Under the pieces are notes generated by a model. That model searched no databases. It was not told the DNA's origin and was given only the letters and a program-made list of their open reading frames with translations. A DNA stretch of 64,000 bases, from positions 99,769,849 to 99,833,848 of the forward strand of contig NC_050104.1 in the NCBI RefSeq assembly GCF_902167145.1, given 5' to 3'. Numbering within the stretch: the first letter of the stretch is position 1; every line of letters begins with the position of its first letter. This stretch comes from Zea mays. Its lineage: Eukaryota > Streptophyta > Magnoliopsida > Poales > Poaceae. This document shows, piece after piece, positions 11,874 through 22,571 of this stretch. The translations under genes and the position numbers were made by a program.

Positions 11874-12872
11874 ATGGCACCCAAGAAAGCTAGCTCGAAG
11901 GCTGACGAGGCTGCGAAGGCAGCACTGCTGGCCGTAAAAAAGGGCAAGGCCCTCGCCCTCACCCACACCACCCACTAAGAGGCCACTGAAGACGACGCTC
12001 TCCGCACCTGCGGCTCTGAAGGACAGCCGCAACCTCCCCCAGGCTTCGCTCCACCAGAGGGCGCGGACGTCACCGAGGACGGCGAAGTCATCGGTGTCTC
12101 AGCGGAAGAACAGCTACAGCTGCGCGCCTTGCGCATCAAGAACCGCAATCTTCAGAAGCAAAAAGAGATACTTGAGGCCAAGCGCCAACGTGTGTCTGCA
12201 CAAGCCAAGGTGCGGCAAATGATACGCGACGAAGAGCAGAAGGCCCAGGAGCTCGAACAGGAGATCACGCTAATGCAGCGCGAAGGCCACTTCGGCCTGC
12301 AACACGGGCCACCCCTCCAACAGCGCGCACAAGTCGAAGACCTACACTTCCCCCAGCGCGACCACGCCATCCCACACGCCGCGGCATTCCAAGGTGTCAA
12401 CTACCTCGATGAGCGAAGTCCCCTGGCGCCACACCTGCAAGTGACACCTTGGCCTGCCAACTTCCGGGCAGGGACCTATCCCAAGTACAACGGCAGCACT
12501 GACCCAGCACAGTACATCATGAGTTATCAGGTCGCCGTTGCATCTTCCGGAGGGGACGACGCCACGATGGCCAAGTCCTTCATCATCGCCCTCGAATGCC
12601 CAGCTCTCACCTGGTACTCCAGGTTGCCCCTATTGTCCATCGACTCCTGGCGAAGCCTCTGGGACAAATTCCTGCTCAACTTCCAAGGGTACCGCCCAGA
12701 CACCGACGCTTTGGCTGAACTTTCACTCTGCAAACAGCTGGAAAAAGAGACTCTGCGGGAGTACTACCCTCAAGTCACAACTGCCTTTGGGCCAGCGTCC
12801 TTTACAGCCACTGCATCAGGGATCCGCCCAAGAGCCTCCAGGAGTTGTATCAGCTGTTTGAAAAATCAGTTG
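11874..12872 (+). pseudogene. truncated gag of element D
   Basis: ATG at 11874 (MAPKKASSKADEAAKAALLA). There is one stop at 11976-11978, then the same frame runs through a Gln/Glu-rich coiled coil (12129 on) into the retrotransposon gag core (TDPAQYIMSYQVAVASSGGD, then WYSRLPLLSIDSW). A frame change near 12780 precedes a LYQLF-type segment. The reading is cut at about 12872, where LTR-end sequence begins. It is similar in layout to the gag of A, but clearly a different family. Non-functional. Confidence 0.75.
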
Positions 12873-12913
12873 TTTGGATCAACTTGTACCGGAGAGCAAG
12901 TTCCAACACCTTT

Positions 12914-13010
12914 TAATCCTGAATCCGAAGGTACCTGTTTATAAATCAAACTTGACAAACACTGTTAAATTACGTTTTTGAGGACCTTCGGAGGACGAAG
13001 GCCCCCAACA
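12914..13010 (-). repeat. 5' LTR of element A, second part
   Basis: 97 bp completing the LTR broken by D; it ends GCCCCCAACA at 13010, followed by the TSD GTTCT. Confidence 0.9.
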
Positions 13011-13015
13011 GTTCT

Positions 13016-13180
13016 AAAACAAGTTCGCCCTTTAAGAGCCTATGAAGGTTCTTCATTCCAACATGGCCAAGTCGGCGATGCCATATCCAGCCCATATTAG
13101 TCTTTGTAATTAAGCATGCATAAAGTTCAATTTTATTGTTAAAAAATCTACTAGATAAAGCTTTCCCTTTAACACTAATA
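13016..13180 (-). pseudogene. GAG-pre-integrase fragment of copia element E
   Basis: The minus strand codes GWIWHRRLGHVGMKNLH, the zinc-binding start of copia integrase, matching WLWHRRLAHVGMKNLHKL in element C (26812 on). It is the upstream continuation of the integrase core at 4075-4476 across the element A insertion. The match ends at about 13180, where LTR-like sequence of element F begins, so the gag of E is missing here. Confidence 0.8.
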
Positions 13181-14262
13181 GTCACCTAGAGGGGGGTGAA
13201 TAGGTGATGCCTAAACTTTACAATTTAATAAGAAACTTGATCTAAATTAGATGTTAGCACAAAAATATAGATCAAATTTGTGTGAGAAGGAAGAGTAGCT
13301 CTTTCACATGATTGCTCTTTTAGATGTAGTATTAAAACATAGAGAATATCACTAGTGAACTTAAGAACTTTGAATAAGGGAGGAAGAATAAATCACACAT
13401 AGAGTAAAGCACACAAGACACGATGATTTTTATCGTGGTTCGGTCAAGCCTAAAATGCTTGCCTACTCCACATTGTGGTGTCCCAAAGGACGAGGATTGC
13501 ACTCAACCCTTCCCAAGTGATCTAATGATCAACTTGAGGCCACGGTTCGTCCTTATAGTTTCTCCTTGTAAGGATCTCCATATATCAGAGTCTCTTGCAG
13601 TAGTACACATTTGATGGGTGGTTGAACTCCAAAGAACAATATAAGGGAGAGTAGATCATAGACACACAAGCAAAACGCAGCAATGCAACACAAGAGAGCA
13701 GATCTCAAAAGCATACGCACACTAGAATTGCTAACACATCTCATAACGGTGCTCGGATCTACCTAGAATGGAACCGGGGTGTAGCACACAAGTATATGAA
13801 TGATTAGTAGCTCTTTGAGTGCCTGATTACTAGTAGAGGCCAGCTAGGGGCTATATTTATATCCCAAATGATAAAAAAATAGTTGTTTGATTGCTGGAAA
13901 ACTGCTTTCTGTGGGGCCTATAACCCGACTCTGGGATCCTGATTAGTCCTTTCCATCTCGGGCTGGCACCGGACCAGTCCAATCCACCACTGGACTGCCA
14001 CGTGTCAGCCACCTTCTGGGGTCGACTGTTGGAGCCTGAATAGACATTGGAACTGAGGTCCAATGTACCACAGAACCATGAATAGTAGAGGTCTAGTAAT
14101 TTTTAAAGAAAAATCTCGAGAGCAGCTTCTTCCCAGTATCCGAGGTCCGGTGCATCGGACCCTAGGTCTGATGCACTAGGCCACTAAGCTAGCCTGCAGG
14201 CCTCTATGGTAAAGTGGGCTGGTGCGCTAGGCCGCCCAGATTTCTCTGTGTGGCTCTCTAGT
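13181..14262 (-). mobile_element. Element F: old copia-type LTR, first part
   Basis: On the minus strand the sequence ends with TTCACCCCCCTCTAGGTGACT, the usual 3' end of Opie/Ji/Giepum-like copia LTRs. A TATAAATATA-like box is at 13852-13862, and CACCGGACCAGTCC-type motifs occur near 13970. It is interrupted by element B at 14262 (degenerate TSD CTAGT/CTGGT) and continues at 37242. No internal copia region is attached, so it may be a solo or truncated LTR. Small reading frames here look accidental. Confidence 0.55.
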
Positions 14263-14883
14263 TGTGGGGGACAGATATCCCTCGGGTCCACTAGAAGGCT
14301 AGAAGGCCTCGCGAAAGGCTTTGGGCATATTGTCTCGCAAGGTCGTTCCTTCGTGGGCCAGGGGAGAACTGCTGGCAGAATGGGCCAACACAGGGAATAA
14401 GCAGACGTGGGCCCAGGTGGCTCGTGGGATCTAAGCGTTATCCACAGCTTTGATCCGATTCTCCCGCGTGACACCCTTGGACGTCGGAACCAAATAAAGA
14501 TAAGTCAGCAGGATTATAGGAAGATAAGTTCAGTCGGTTCACTATTACTTAGGAATACATCGTTATCATGCACGCATGTAATGCCCCACGGTCGAATATA
14601 TAAGTCCTAGGGGTACTCCATCATTTCCAGGTCATTCATCAGTCGTCTACTCAATTCATCAGCTTTCTCTATATTGGAGAACTCCCTTGTAACCCACCAC
14701 ATAAAGATCCACACCAGGAAGTAGGGTGTTACACATCTCAAAGCAGCCTGAACCTGCAGAAATCTGTCTACCGTCTCTCGTGCGCCTTGCACAAACCATT
14801 GAGTTACAGTCAGCAACACCGTCGTACCCAAAAGCACCTCGAGGGGTAACCCCGGGTGCACGGTCGGGCTCCAAACACCGACA
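14263..14883 (+). repeat. 5' LTR of element B
   Basis: 621 bp, TGTGGGGGACAGATAT...AAACACCGACA. The TATA-like TATATAAG is at 14597-14604. It pairs with 36615-37236. Confidence 0.88.
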
Positions 14884-14904
14884 GCTAGCGCGCCAGGTAG
14901 GGGG
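14884..14904 (+). other. primer binding site of element B
   Basis: GCTAGCGCGCCAGGTAGGG directly follows the LTR. It is the same site type (GGCGCGCCAGGTAGGGG) as in element G, with two changes at the 5' end. Confidence 0.7.
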
Positions 14905-14929
14905 TGTGTCGTTGATCCAAGCTAGCTCA

Positions 14930-17559
14930 ATGGCTGTCACCTTCCAATGCAAGATTGCTCTTCGCCCTGGATTAGTATTCTTCTTCGAGACCATCTCGTC
15001 CATAGCAGATGAGAAAGGAGTTTTGCACCGCATAGCGGATCCACCGAAGAAGAAGCCTTCCCTAGAAATCACCGAGAAAGCCAGAACAAGGCAGTAGATA
15101 GTGCAACCTCCTGCGCCCTGGGCAAAGACTACCATCTACAAGTCAAGAGCTGGGAATTCATTTACCCCAAGAACCCCGTTGTCCACCTCGTCCACAGAAG
15201 AGTGGACACGGATTAGATGAAAAAAGAAGCAAGCGAGATAGAGGCCCATCAAGCTGTTCTTCCAGCACCTTTGCCCTCAAAGGAGGACAGAAAGAAATTC
15301 GTCACCGCAACAACTCCTTTCTACCCTGATGTCCTCTTCATCAGGGGAAGAGTAGAGTCATCTCCCATCTCCGACGACGAACCAACCATGCCAGGGGAAG
15401 AACCTCCTCAGCGAGAAGCTCGGCGATGGAGGAACCGACGCCGGAATATTCGGCGACATCACGAAGCTGGGGAGCGGGACCCAGTGCAGCCTGTATCCCG
15501 AGATGAAGTCTCGGAGGTAGGAGAAACTCCTGATGAGCGAGTCTTTAGAGAAAGGAGGAACTCTCGCCGACGTGATCATCGACAAGCTCAAGAGCGAGAT
15601 CAAGAGCAAGCTAAGCAGGATGCGAGGCTACACCGAGAGAACCCTCTCTTCGCGCGAAACCTAAACCCAGACTTCGCTCGAGCAATGAACACACCGAGTG
15701 AAGTCGGAGGAGTGTTGGCTCGGATAGCTGATGGCCTCCCCCGGACTCCAAATGCTGAAGGCTATCGGAGGCTACTCACTCGGGTGGCTAATCATCTTCT
15801 ACCCCTCGCTCATCCCCCAAGCGATCTGCGACACGCCATCAATAGTCAGCGAGATGCGTGGAGCTCCATCAACGCTTCACGCGAACGACGACATGAAAAT
15901 GAGATACGGCGCCGAGAGGAGTACGATCTGGATCATAGCGTCCCGGCATGAAGTCACACCACCAGAGTTGAATCGGCAACAGCTTCAACTAGTGGCACAA
16001 CCCAGGGATGGTCGAGACGGCACATCAGCAACTCCCCTCCCTGAGACCGGCACCACAATCATCGACAGGAGGACACGTGTGGAGTATCAGCGCTTACTCC
16101 ACGTCTCATGGCCATCCAGTGGCCCCCAAACTTCAAGGTCTCCAACATCGACAAATACGAGCCTAAGCAGGACCCAGGAGGCTGGTTGGCCATCCATACA
16201 ACCGCTGCCCGAGCCGCTGGGGCAACTGAAGACGTAATGACTGCGTATTTGCCCATCGTCCTCGGGCAGGATGCACTGCAATGGCTACGACACCTACCAC
16301 GATACTGCATCGACGATTGGAGTGACTTCAGTCAGCGCTCTATCACCAACTTTCAATCCCTCTCCGACAAGCCGGTGCAGCCATGGGACCTCAAATCCAT
16401 CAGGTGCCGGGGGGACGAAACACTTCGGTCGTACCTCAAGAGGTTTCAGACCATGAGAAATCGCATCCCCGAGGTCACTGAGGCAGCAGTGATTGAGGAT
16501 TTCTACCGGGGATCTAATGACTCGGCCTTCGTTCGAGCCATACTACAGAAGGCGCCGACCACCTCCGAGCAGCTATTTCGAGAAGCAGACCTCTACATCA
16601 CCACCGACGAATAGGCTCAGGACCTCATCGGGGGAGCGAAGCCTGCTCCATCCGCACCACGATGCGACGCGAACCAGCAACCCGACAAGCGTTGGGAGAA
16701 GAGGCCTCGTGAAGAGGTCCACGCCGCCGGAGCACTCGTCTCTCATGCCCGAGGTGCACCCCACGGAGGCGAGCGGACACTTGACGACATCCTCGATGCC
16801 TAATGTCCGTATCACAAGGATATGCACCACACCTTGCGGAACTGGAGAGACTTCAAGCATTCCATCGGGAATGGCCGACCATTCCAGCCGCTACCACCTC
16901 CCCCACCATGAGGAGGGCCTAGCGAGCCCCAGCAACCTCACCAACAGGAAGGGGGAGGAAGTGGAGCATTCCCACACGTCGGCGGGGAGGTCAACGTCAT
17001 CTTCGGAGGACACGGGTCGCAAGAGAAAAAAAGGCAGCAGAAGCTCAATGATCGACAGATACTGGTGGCAACCACCAGTGCCCCCGCCCCCTATCAGTGG
17101 TAAGAATACCCGATCACCTTTACCCGGGTGGATCAATGGCTCAACTTCGATCATCCGGGCAAGTACCCGCTCCTCGTCGATCCGGTGATCCGAGAGAGCA
17201 GGGTAAAGAAAGTATTAGTGGACGGGGGAAGCAGCATCAACGTCACCTTCCCCCGGATGCTCTTAGGCTTGGGGGTTGCACTCAAAGAACTCCACGAGTC
17301 AGACACCCCTTTCTTCGACATTGTGCTGACCGAAGGAGAATACCCGCTCGGACACATCTACATGCATGTTACCTTTGGAACTCCGGAAAACTATAGAACC
17401 GAGTTCCTGAGGTTCGAGGTGGCAAGTTTCGACTGCGGATACAACACCATCATTGGCAGGCCAGGATTGGTAAAGTTCATGGTCATTCCACACTATTCGT
17501 ACATGATATTGAAGATGCCAGGGCCGCAGGGGATCATCACCGTGTGCGCTGACTTCTAA
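14930..17559 (+). pseudogene. gag-protease of element B
   Basis: It begins at ATG 14930 in one frame and shifts before 15097. The rest is in a second frame from 15217 with several stops (15949, 16612, 16801 and others). Parts in order: Arg/Glu-rich N-terminus, gag core (16108-16614, WPPNFKVSNIDKYEPKQDPG), a linker, then a retropepsin-like protease with DGGSS at 17221-17235 and the second conserved element NTIIGRPGLVKF. The protease should cut the polyprotein during particle maturation. The frame is mostly kept and damage is mainly by stop codons. Confidence 0.85.
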
Positions 17560-19250
17560 GGTGCCGCGGAATGTTTTCGAGGAGCTATCCAGGCGGCCCT
17601 CGCTACTAAACCATCGACGACCTCCTCTGCGCAGGCAAACACAAAGCCTAAGGGAGACCTTGCAGTACCTGTGAACGAATCTCAAGCCGTGACCTCTATG
17701 TGGCCGACTGAGGAGACGAAAAGGATCAACCTTGGGTTCGCTGATAAACGCAAGACTGCCATCATTAGCTCTAGGCTGGACGACAAATAGGAAAGCGCGC
17801 TCGTCCAGTTCTGCAAGACAACCGAGACGTATTTGCATGGCAGCCTACGGATATGCCAGGAGTCCCAAGAGAACTGGCCGAGCACAAACTGAAGGTCTAT
17901 CCCCAAGCAAGGCCGATCCGACAAAAACTGCGTCGTTTTACGCCTGATAAAATAGAGGCCATTCGCACCGAGTTAGCTCGTATAGTGGCGGTAGGGTTCA
18001 TTAGAGAAGTACTGCATCCTGAATGGCTAGCAAATCCTGTTCTTGTACTAAAAAAGAATAAAGTGGATTAGCGCATGTGCATTGACTATATAGATCTCAA
18101 CAAACACTGTCCGAAGGATCCCTTCAGACTCCCTAGAATAGATCAGGTGGTCGATTCGACCGCTGGATGTTCTATGTTGTCCTTCCTAGAATGCTATTCT
18201 GGATACCATCAGATCAGCTTAGCAAAAGAAGATGAGGAAAAAACTGCATTCATTACCCTGTTTGGAGCTTTCTGCTATACCTCCATGCCTTTCAGCCTCA
18301 AGAACGCAGGAGCAACATACGAGAGAGCTATTCAAGCATGCTTAGCCGATCACTGGGGCAAGCGAGTAGAAGCCTATGTTGATGACGTGGTAATCAAAAC
18401 AGAAAATTCACAAAGCTTTATCGAAGATTTGCAGCTGGTCTTCAACAGCCTGAGACGATACCGGTGGAAGCTCAATTCAGAGAAATGTGTTTTCGGAGTA
18501 CCAGCAGGGAAGTTACTCGGATTCATTGTTAGCCACCGAGTAATTGAAGCCAACCCAGAAAAGATTGAGGCTATCATGAGAATGGAAGCACCGCGATCAT
18601 AGAAGAAAGTGCAGAGGCTTACTGGATGCATGACAGCCTTGAGCAGGTTCATATCAAGGCTGGGTGAGAAAGGCATGCCATTCTACAAGTTGCTCAAGAA
18701 GGTGGACAAATTTCAGTGGACCACAGAAGCACAGGAGGCTCTAGAAGCACTGAAAAAGTTCCTGACTACGCCACCAGTACTCAAGCCACCACGCCGAGCC
18801 ACGCCGAATCAACCGGCATAAGATCTGTTGCTATACATCTCCTACACGACTCACGTGGTAAGCACCGCGTTAGTAGTCGAGCGGGTGGAGGAAGGACATA
18901 CATATCCAGTACAACATCTGGTCTACTTCATCAGCGAAGTTCTTGGACCCTCTAAAAAGAAATATCCCCAAGTTCAAAAACTATTGTATGTGGTACTTCT
19001 AACCGCTCGCAAGCTCTGTCACTACTTTGACGACCACAAAGTCATAGTAGTCTCCGGGTTTCCAATAGGAGATATTCTCCACAACAAAGAAGCCATCGGA
19101 AGAATAACTAAGTGGGCCTACAAACTTAGGGCCCATGACATTGAGTTTTGGCCTCGCACGGCAGTAAAAACTCAAGCACTAGTTGACTTCGTATCAGAAT
19201 GGATCGAGTATCAGGTTGCTTACAACCTAGAGGCTACCGAAGTATGGTGA
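17560..19250 (+). pseudogene. reverse transcriptase and RNase H of element B
   Basis: A frameshift near 17810 leads into the RT frame. Segments at 17853-18071, 18075-18602, 18609-18821 and 18828-19250 are all in one frame, separated by single stops. The YVDD box is at 18375-18386. Motif A reads SFLECYSGYHQI, with Glu where the first catalytic Asp is expected, so even the RT core is changed. Connection and RNase H sequences follow (YPVQHLVYFISEVL, RKLCHYFDDHKVIVVS). Ty3/gypsy type. It would copy element RNA into DNA if intact; here it cannot. Confidence 0.88.
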
Positions 19251-19910
19251 ATGTATTTCGATGGCTCGCTGAAGCTGTAGGGAGCAGGCGCGGGGATCCT
19301 CTTCATTGCCCCTGGAAGTGAACAACTCAAGTATGCACTTCAGCTATTATTCCCAGCATCAAATAATGCATCATAATATGAGGCACTGATCCACGGGTTG
19401 AACATCGCCGTGTCACTAGGCGTTAAGAGGTTGATGGTATACGGAGATTCACTAGTGGTCATAAGCCAGATAAATAAAGACTGGGATTGCTCGACTGATT
19501 CCATGGGCAAGTACTGTACAGCCGTCCGAAAATTAGAAGACAAGTTTGAAGGGTTGGAATTCCATCACGTGGAAAGAGACCGCAACACAGCAGCTGACGC
19601 GTTGTCAAAGCTGGGATCCAGTCGGGCCCAGGTCCCACCCGGAATCTTCGTCCAGGAAGTGTCACGACCGAGTATCCCCTCAGATCAGACAAAAGAATGC
19701 AACACCTTGAGCCAACCAGAATCGGACTCCGATGACTGGAGAGAGCCTATCATCAGGTACATAAAGAATGAAGAAGAACCGGATGATAAGGCTGCAGCAG
19801 AATGCATCGCAAGACAGTCGGCCCACTACACCCTCATAGAGGGCGCACTGTACAGAAGGGGTGCGACAGGAGTCCTCATGAAGTGCATTTCCTCGACTAC
19901 TGGGAAGTAG
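19251..19910 (+). pseudogene. second (archaeal-type) RNase H of element B
   Basis: Same frame as RT, with stops at about 19248, 19278, 19374 and 19908. The segment MYFDGS...YEALIHGLNIAV...YGDSLVVISQI...DALSKLG carries the D, E, D, D pattern of the extra RNase H found in Tat-lineage gypsy elements. This dual RNase H arrangement is the best single argument for Tat assignment. The glutamate helix (SNNAS-stop-YEAL) is interrupted by a stop. Confidence 0.85.
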
Positions 19911-21037
19911 CTATTGGATGAAATCCACGCAGGACAGTGCGGAGTACACGTAGCATCCAGAACTCTGGTTGGGAAAGTTTTTAGGTCTAGATTCTATTGG
20001 CCAACGAAAAAGAGTGATGCCACCGAGTTAGTCCAGAGATGTGAAGCTTGCCAGTTCTTGTCAAAGCAACAACATTTGCCAGCACAGCAGCTGCAGACCA
20101 TACCTGTAACATGGTCATTTGCATGCTGGGGGCTGGACATGATTGGACCCTTCAAGAAAGCTCAGGGAGGCTATACTCACGTGTTGGTTGCCATTGACAA
20201 GTTCACCAAAGGGATAGAGTACAAGCCTATTGCTTCTTTAACCTCAGCCAAGGCAGTGGAGTTCATACAAGACATAATGTTCAGATTTGGGATACCAAAT
20301 AGCATCATAACCGACCTGGGATCCAACTTCACCAGCTCAGAATTCTTTGATTTCTGCGAACAACGGAGTATCCAGATCAAGTATGGATCAGTAGTGCATC
20401 CAAGACCAATGGTCAGGTGGAAAGGGCCAATGGAATGATACTGGAAGCACTCAGGAAGAAAGTGTTCGACAAAAATGAAAAGCTTACAGGAAAGTGGATC
20501 AGAGAGCTGCCATATGTGGTTTGGGGCTTGAGAACTCAACCTAGTCAAGCCCTACATGGAAATACCCCGTTCTTCATGGTCTATGGTTCGGAGGCAGTGC
20601 TACCCGCCGACCTCAAGTTCAGGGCACCGAGGCTGGTCTTTGAAAGCATAGCTGAAGCAGAAAATACCAGGCTAGAGGATATTGATGCGCTGGAGGAAGA
20701 GCGATTGAACACAGTAATTCAGTCAGTCAGATACCAGCAGACCTTGAGGCACTATCATGATAAAGCCATACGACACTGATCCTTTGTAGTGGGAGACTTG
20801 GTCCTTCACCAAATTCTAACAGAGGAAGGACGGCACAAGTTGTCACCACTATGGGAAGGGCCATTCATTGTATTAGAAGTCACTCGACCGGGATCATATC
20901 GGCTTACTCAAATGGATGGCACGGAAGTGGGGAACTCATGGAACATAGAGCATCTTAGAAAGTTTTACCCTTATCAAGGCCTCAAAAGCTATCGGAGCAA
21001 CATTGTACTCTATAATTGGAGAATCCGTCATCAATAA
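19911..21037 (+). pseudogene. integrase of element B
   Basis: It begins with the zinc-binding HAGQCGVHVASR...CEACQ segment. The core follows: first Asp in WGLDMIGPF, second in IITDLGSNF (Leu where Asn is usual). A frameshift near 20405 breaks the stretch before the catalytic Glu. The C-terminal part (20417-21037, stop at 20777) ends in a typical LRPSR-free gypsy tail with GPFIVLEVTRPGSYRLTQMDG. It would insert the DNA copy into the genome. Broken. Confidence 0.85.
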
Positions 21038-21104
21038 TGTTTTCATTTTCAAAGGCATTCAAACTCTTGACTGTCAGCTGACTTCGATTTGATTGGACTT
21101 GAAA

Positions 21105-21660
21105 TCAACACGCTTACTCGGCTTAGGGTGACCACTATACCCTACTAACGGAGCAATCGGCTTAAGTCGGTGACAACTTAAGACGGTGCAACATGCTCAC
21201 GCTTACTCGACTTAGGGTGATCACTATACCCTACTAACAGATCAATCGGCTTAAGTCGGCGACGACTTAAGACGGTGCAACATGCTCACGCTTACTCGAC
21301 TTAGGGTGACCACTATACCCTACTAACGAAGCAATCGGCTTAAGTCGGCGACGACTTAAAGACGGTGCAACATGCTCACTCTTACTCAACTTAGGGTGAC
21401 CACTATACCCTACTAACAGAGCAATCGGCTTAAGTCGGCGACGACTTAAAAATGGTGCAACATGCTCACGCTTACTCGACTTAGGGTGACCACTATACCC
21501 TACTTATGGAGCAATCGGCTTAAGTCAGCGACGACTTAAGACGGTACAACATGCTCACGCTTACTCGGCTTAGGGGGACCACTATACCCTACTAACGGGA
21601 TAATCGACTCAAGTAGGCGATGACTTAAGTCAACACGATACGATCACATCTACCTATCTT
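21105..21660 (+). repeat. 89-bp tandem array in element B
   Basis: Six copies of a unit with core ACTTAGGGTGACCACTATAC. The shared CTTAGGG lies at about 21122, 21211, 21300, 21390, 21480 and 21569, spacing 89-90. Copies are close but not identical. A degenerate copy continues towards 21760. It lies just after the integrase. Confidence 0.9.
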
Positions 21661-21913
21661 ATGGCGACCACTATGCCTTACCAGCCAGGAGATTGGCTTA
21701 AGTTAGAAAAAGTTTCAAAACCAGCACATTTACTTTTACAATTGTTCAGGGTGACTGTTATACCCTAACAACAAAACAATCAGTACTCCAGGAAAACAGA
21801 ATGTTGTACTTGTCAGCACCAAGGACACGTTCTGGTGCCCTATCCACAAAATATTCGAACACAACCATCACACGCACATAGAATTCATAGTACATTCCGT
21901 GTTTCACAGGATA

Positions 21914-22571
21914 TCACTGCATTGAAACATCTCTGCTCGCAATGTTTTTTGCACGAGCAATCGAGGAAGAAGGGTGACTCGAGGCATCAGGCGCAGCCTT
22001 GACGTCGGCAACAATGTCATCAGGAACCACTACGCTAGGCCTCCTCATCAAGATCCGCCCCGCGCGAATGGCCTTGTCCATAGCCATGTTGCGCTGAGCC
22101 TTCAGAACGGCGCAGTTGTCCTCTGAAGCTTTGATAGCCAGTCGAGCAGTTTCTAGCTCCTGTGCGACGAGTTTCTTTGAAGCACGAAGATCTTTAATGG
22201 TCAAATACTTGGCCGATAACAGTTGTCCAAGCCGCTAAACTTCATCCTGAGATACTTGCAGCTCGTGACGATGATGGTCCAGGTCCGACAAAGTGAAGCG
22301 ATGGCTCCTTTCCAAAATAGTCAAGGAATTACTAGCGTCACGATACAACCTGATTATCGCAAGAGGATGCAAGCACTCGTTTCTCCTCCTGTGAACAAGA
22401 ATCAACATTTAGCGCCCAGTCGACAGAAAGCATGGCAAAGTCAATCCAGGGAGTTTACCTCATGCGCCACCCTTTCCGAGTCAAACTGAGCATTGAGGGA
22501 AGAGTTCAAAGAGCACACGTCATCCAGAGAAGCAGAAACTCGGGCCAAGTCGGCTTGACCTTGAGAATATT
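21914..22571 (-). pseudogene. 3' part of the antisense gene of element B
   Basis: The last exon codes a Lys/Ala-rich coiled coil (MTIKDLRASKKLVAQELETA) ending in TGA at 21914-21916. Upstream on the minus strand are an exon ending GCATGAG before GTAAAC (intron 22389-22458, 70 bp, acceptor TTGTTCACAG) and one ending AATCAG before GTTGTA (22350/22349). The next acceptor near 22273 is not clear and may be mutated (TCG for CAG). Together these are the end of the gene that starts at 34296. Element C lies inside one of its coiled-coil exons, between 22571 and 31761. Confidence 0.6.

Larger units (their letters stand above)
11357..12908 (+). mobile_element. Element D: internally deleted gypsy element inside the LTR of A
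   Basis: 1552 bp flanked by the perfect TSD CCTTT (11352-11356 and 12909-12913). It starts TGTTGGGG and ends GTTCCAACA. Structure: a whole 5' LTR (11357-11833), PBS, most of a gag, then only about 35 bp of the 3' LTR end, fused to gag. All of pol and almost the whole 3' LTR are missing, yet both outer ends and the TSD are correct. I cannot name the family with confidence. Confidence 0.85.
4571..13010 (-). mobile_element. Element A: gag-only Zeon/cinful-like gypsy LTR element
   Basis: This is a complete element in minus orientation with LTR termini TGTTGGGG...CCCCAACA and a perfect 5-bp TSD, GTTCT, at 4566-4570 and 13011-13015. Both LTRs are 674 bp once nested element D is removed, and the element is then 6883 bp. 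It has a PBS next to the 5' LTR, a gag (minus), a purine-rich tract next to the 3' LTR, and no protease, RT or integrase. Gag-only structure, size and a gag zinc-knuckle-like segment ending in QKQKE fit the maize Zeon/cinful family, so it would need enzymes supplied in trans. Its plus strand carries an unrelated gene (5561-8743). By hand I count about 24 differences between the LTRs. Confidence 0.85.

Noticed and set aside
21105..21660. Regular repeats that could suggest a CRISPR array
   Set aside because: Head-to-tail 89-bp units with no unique spacers, inside a plant gypsy element.
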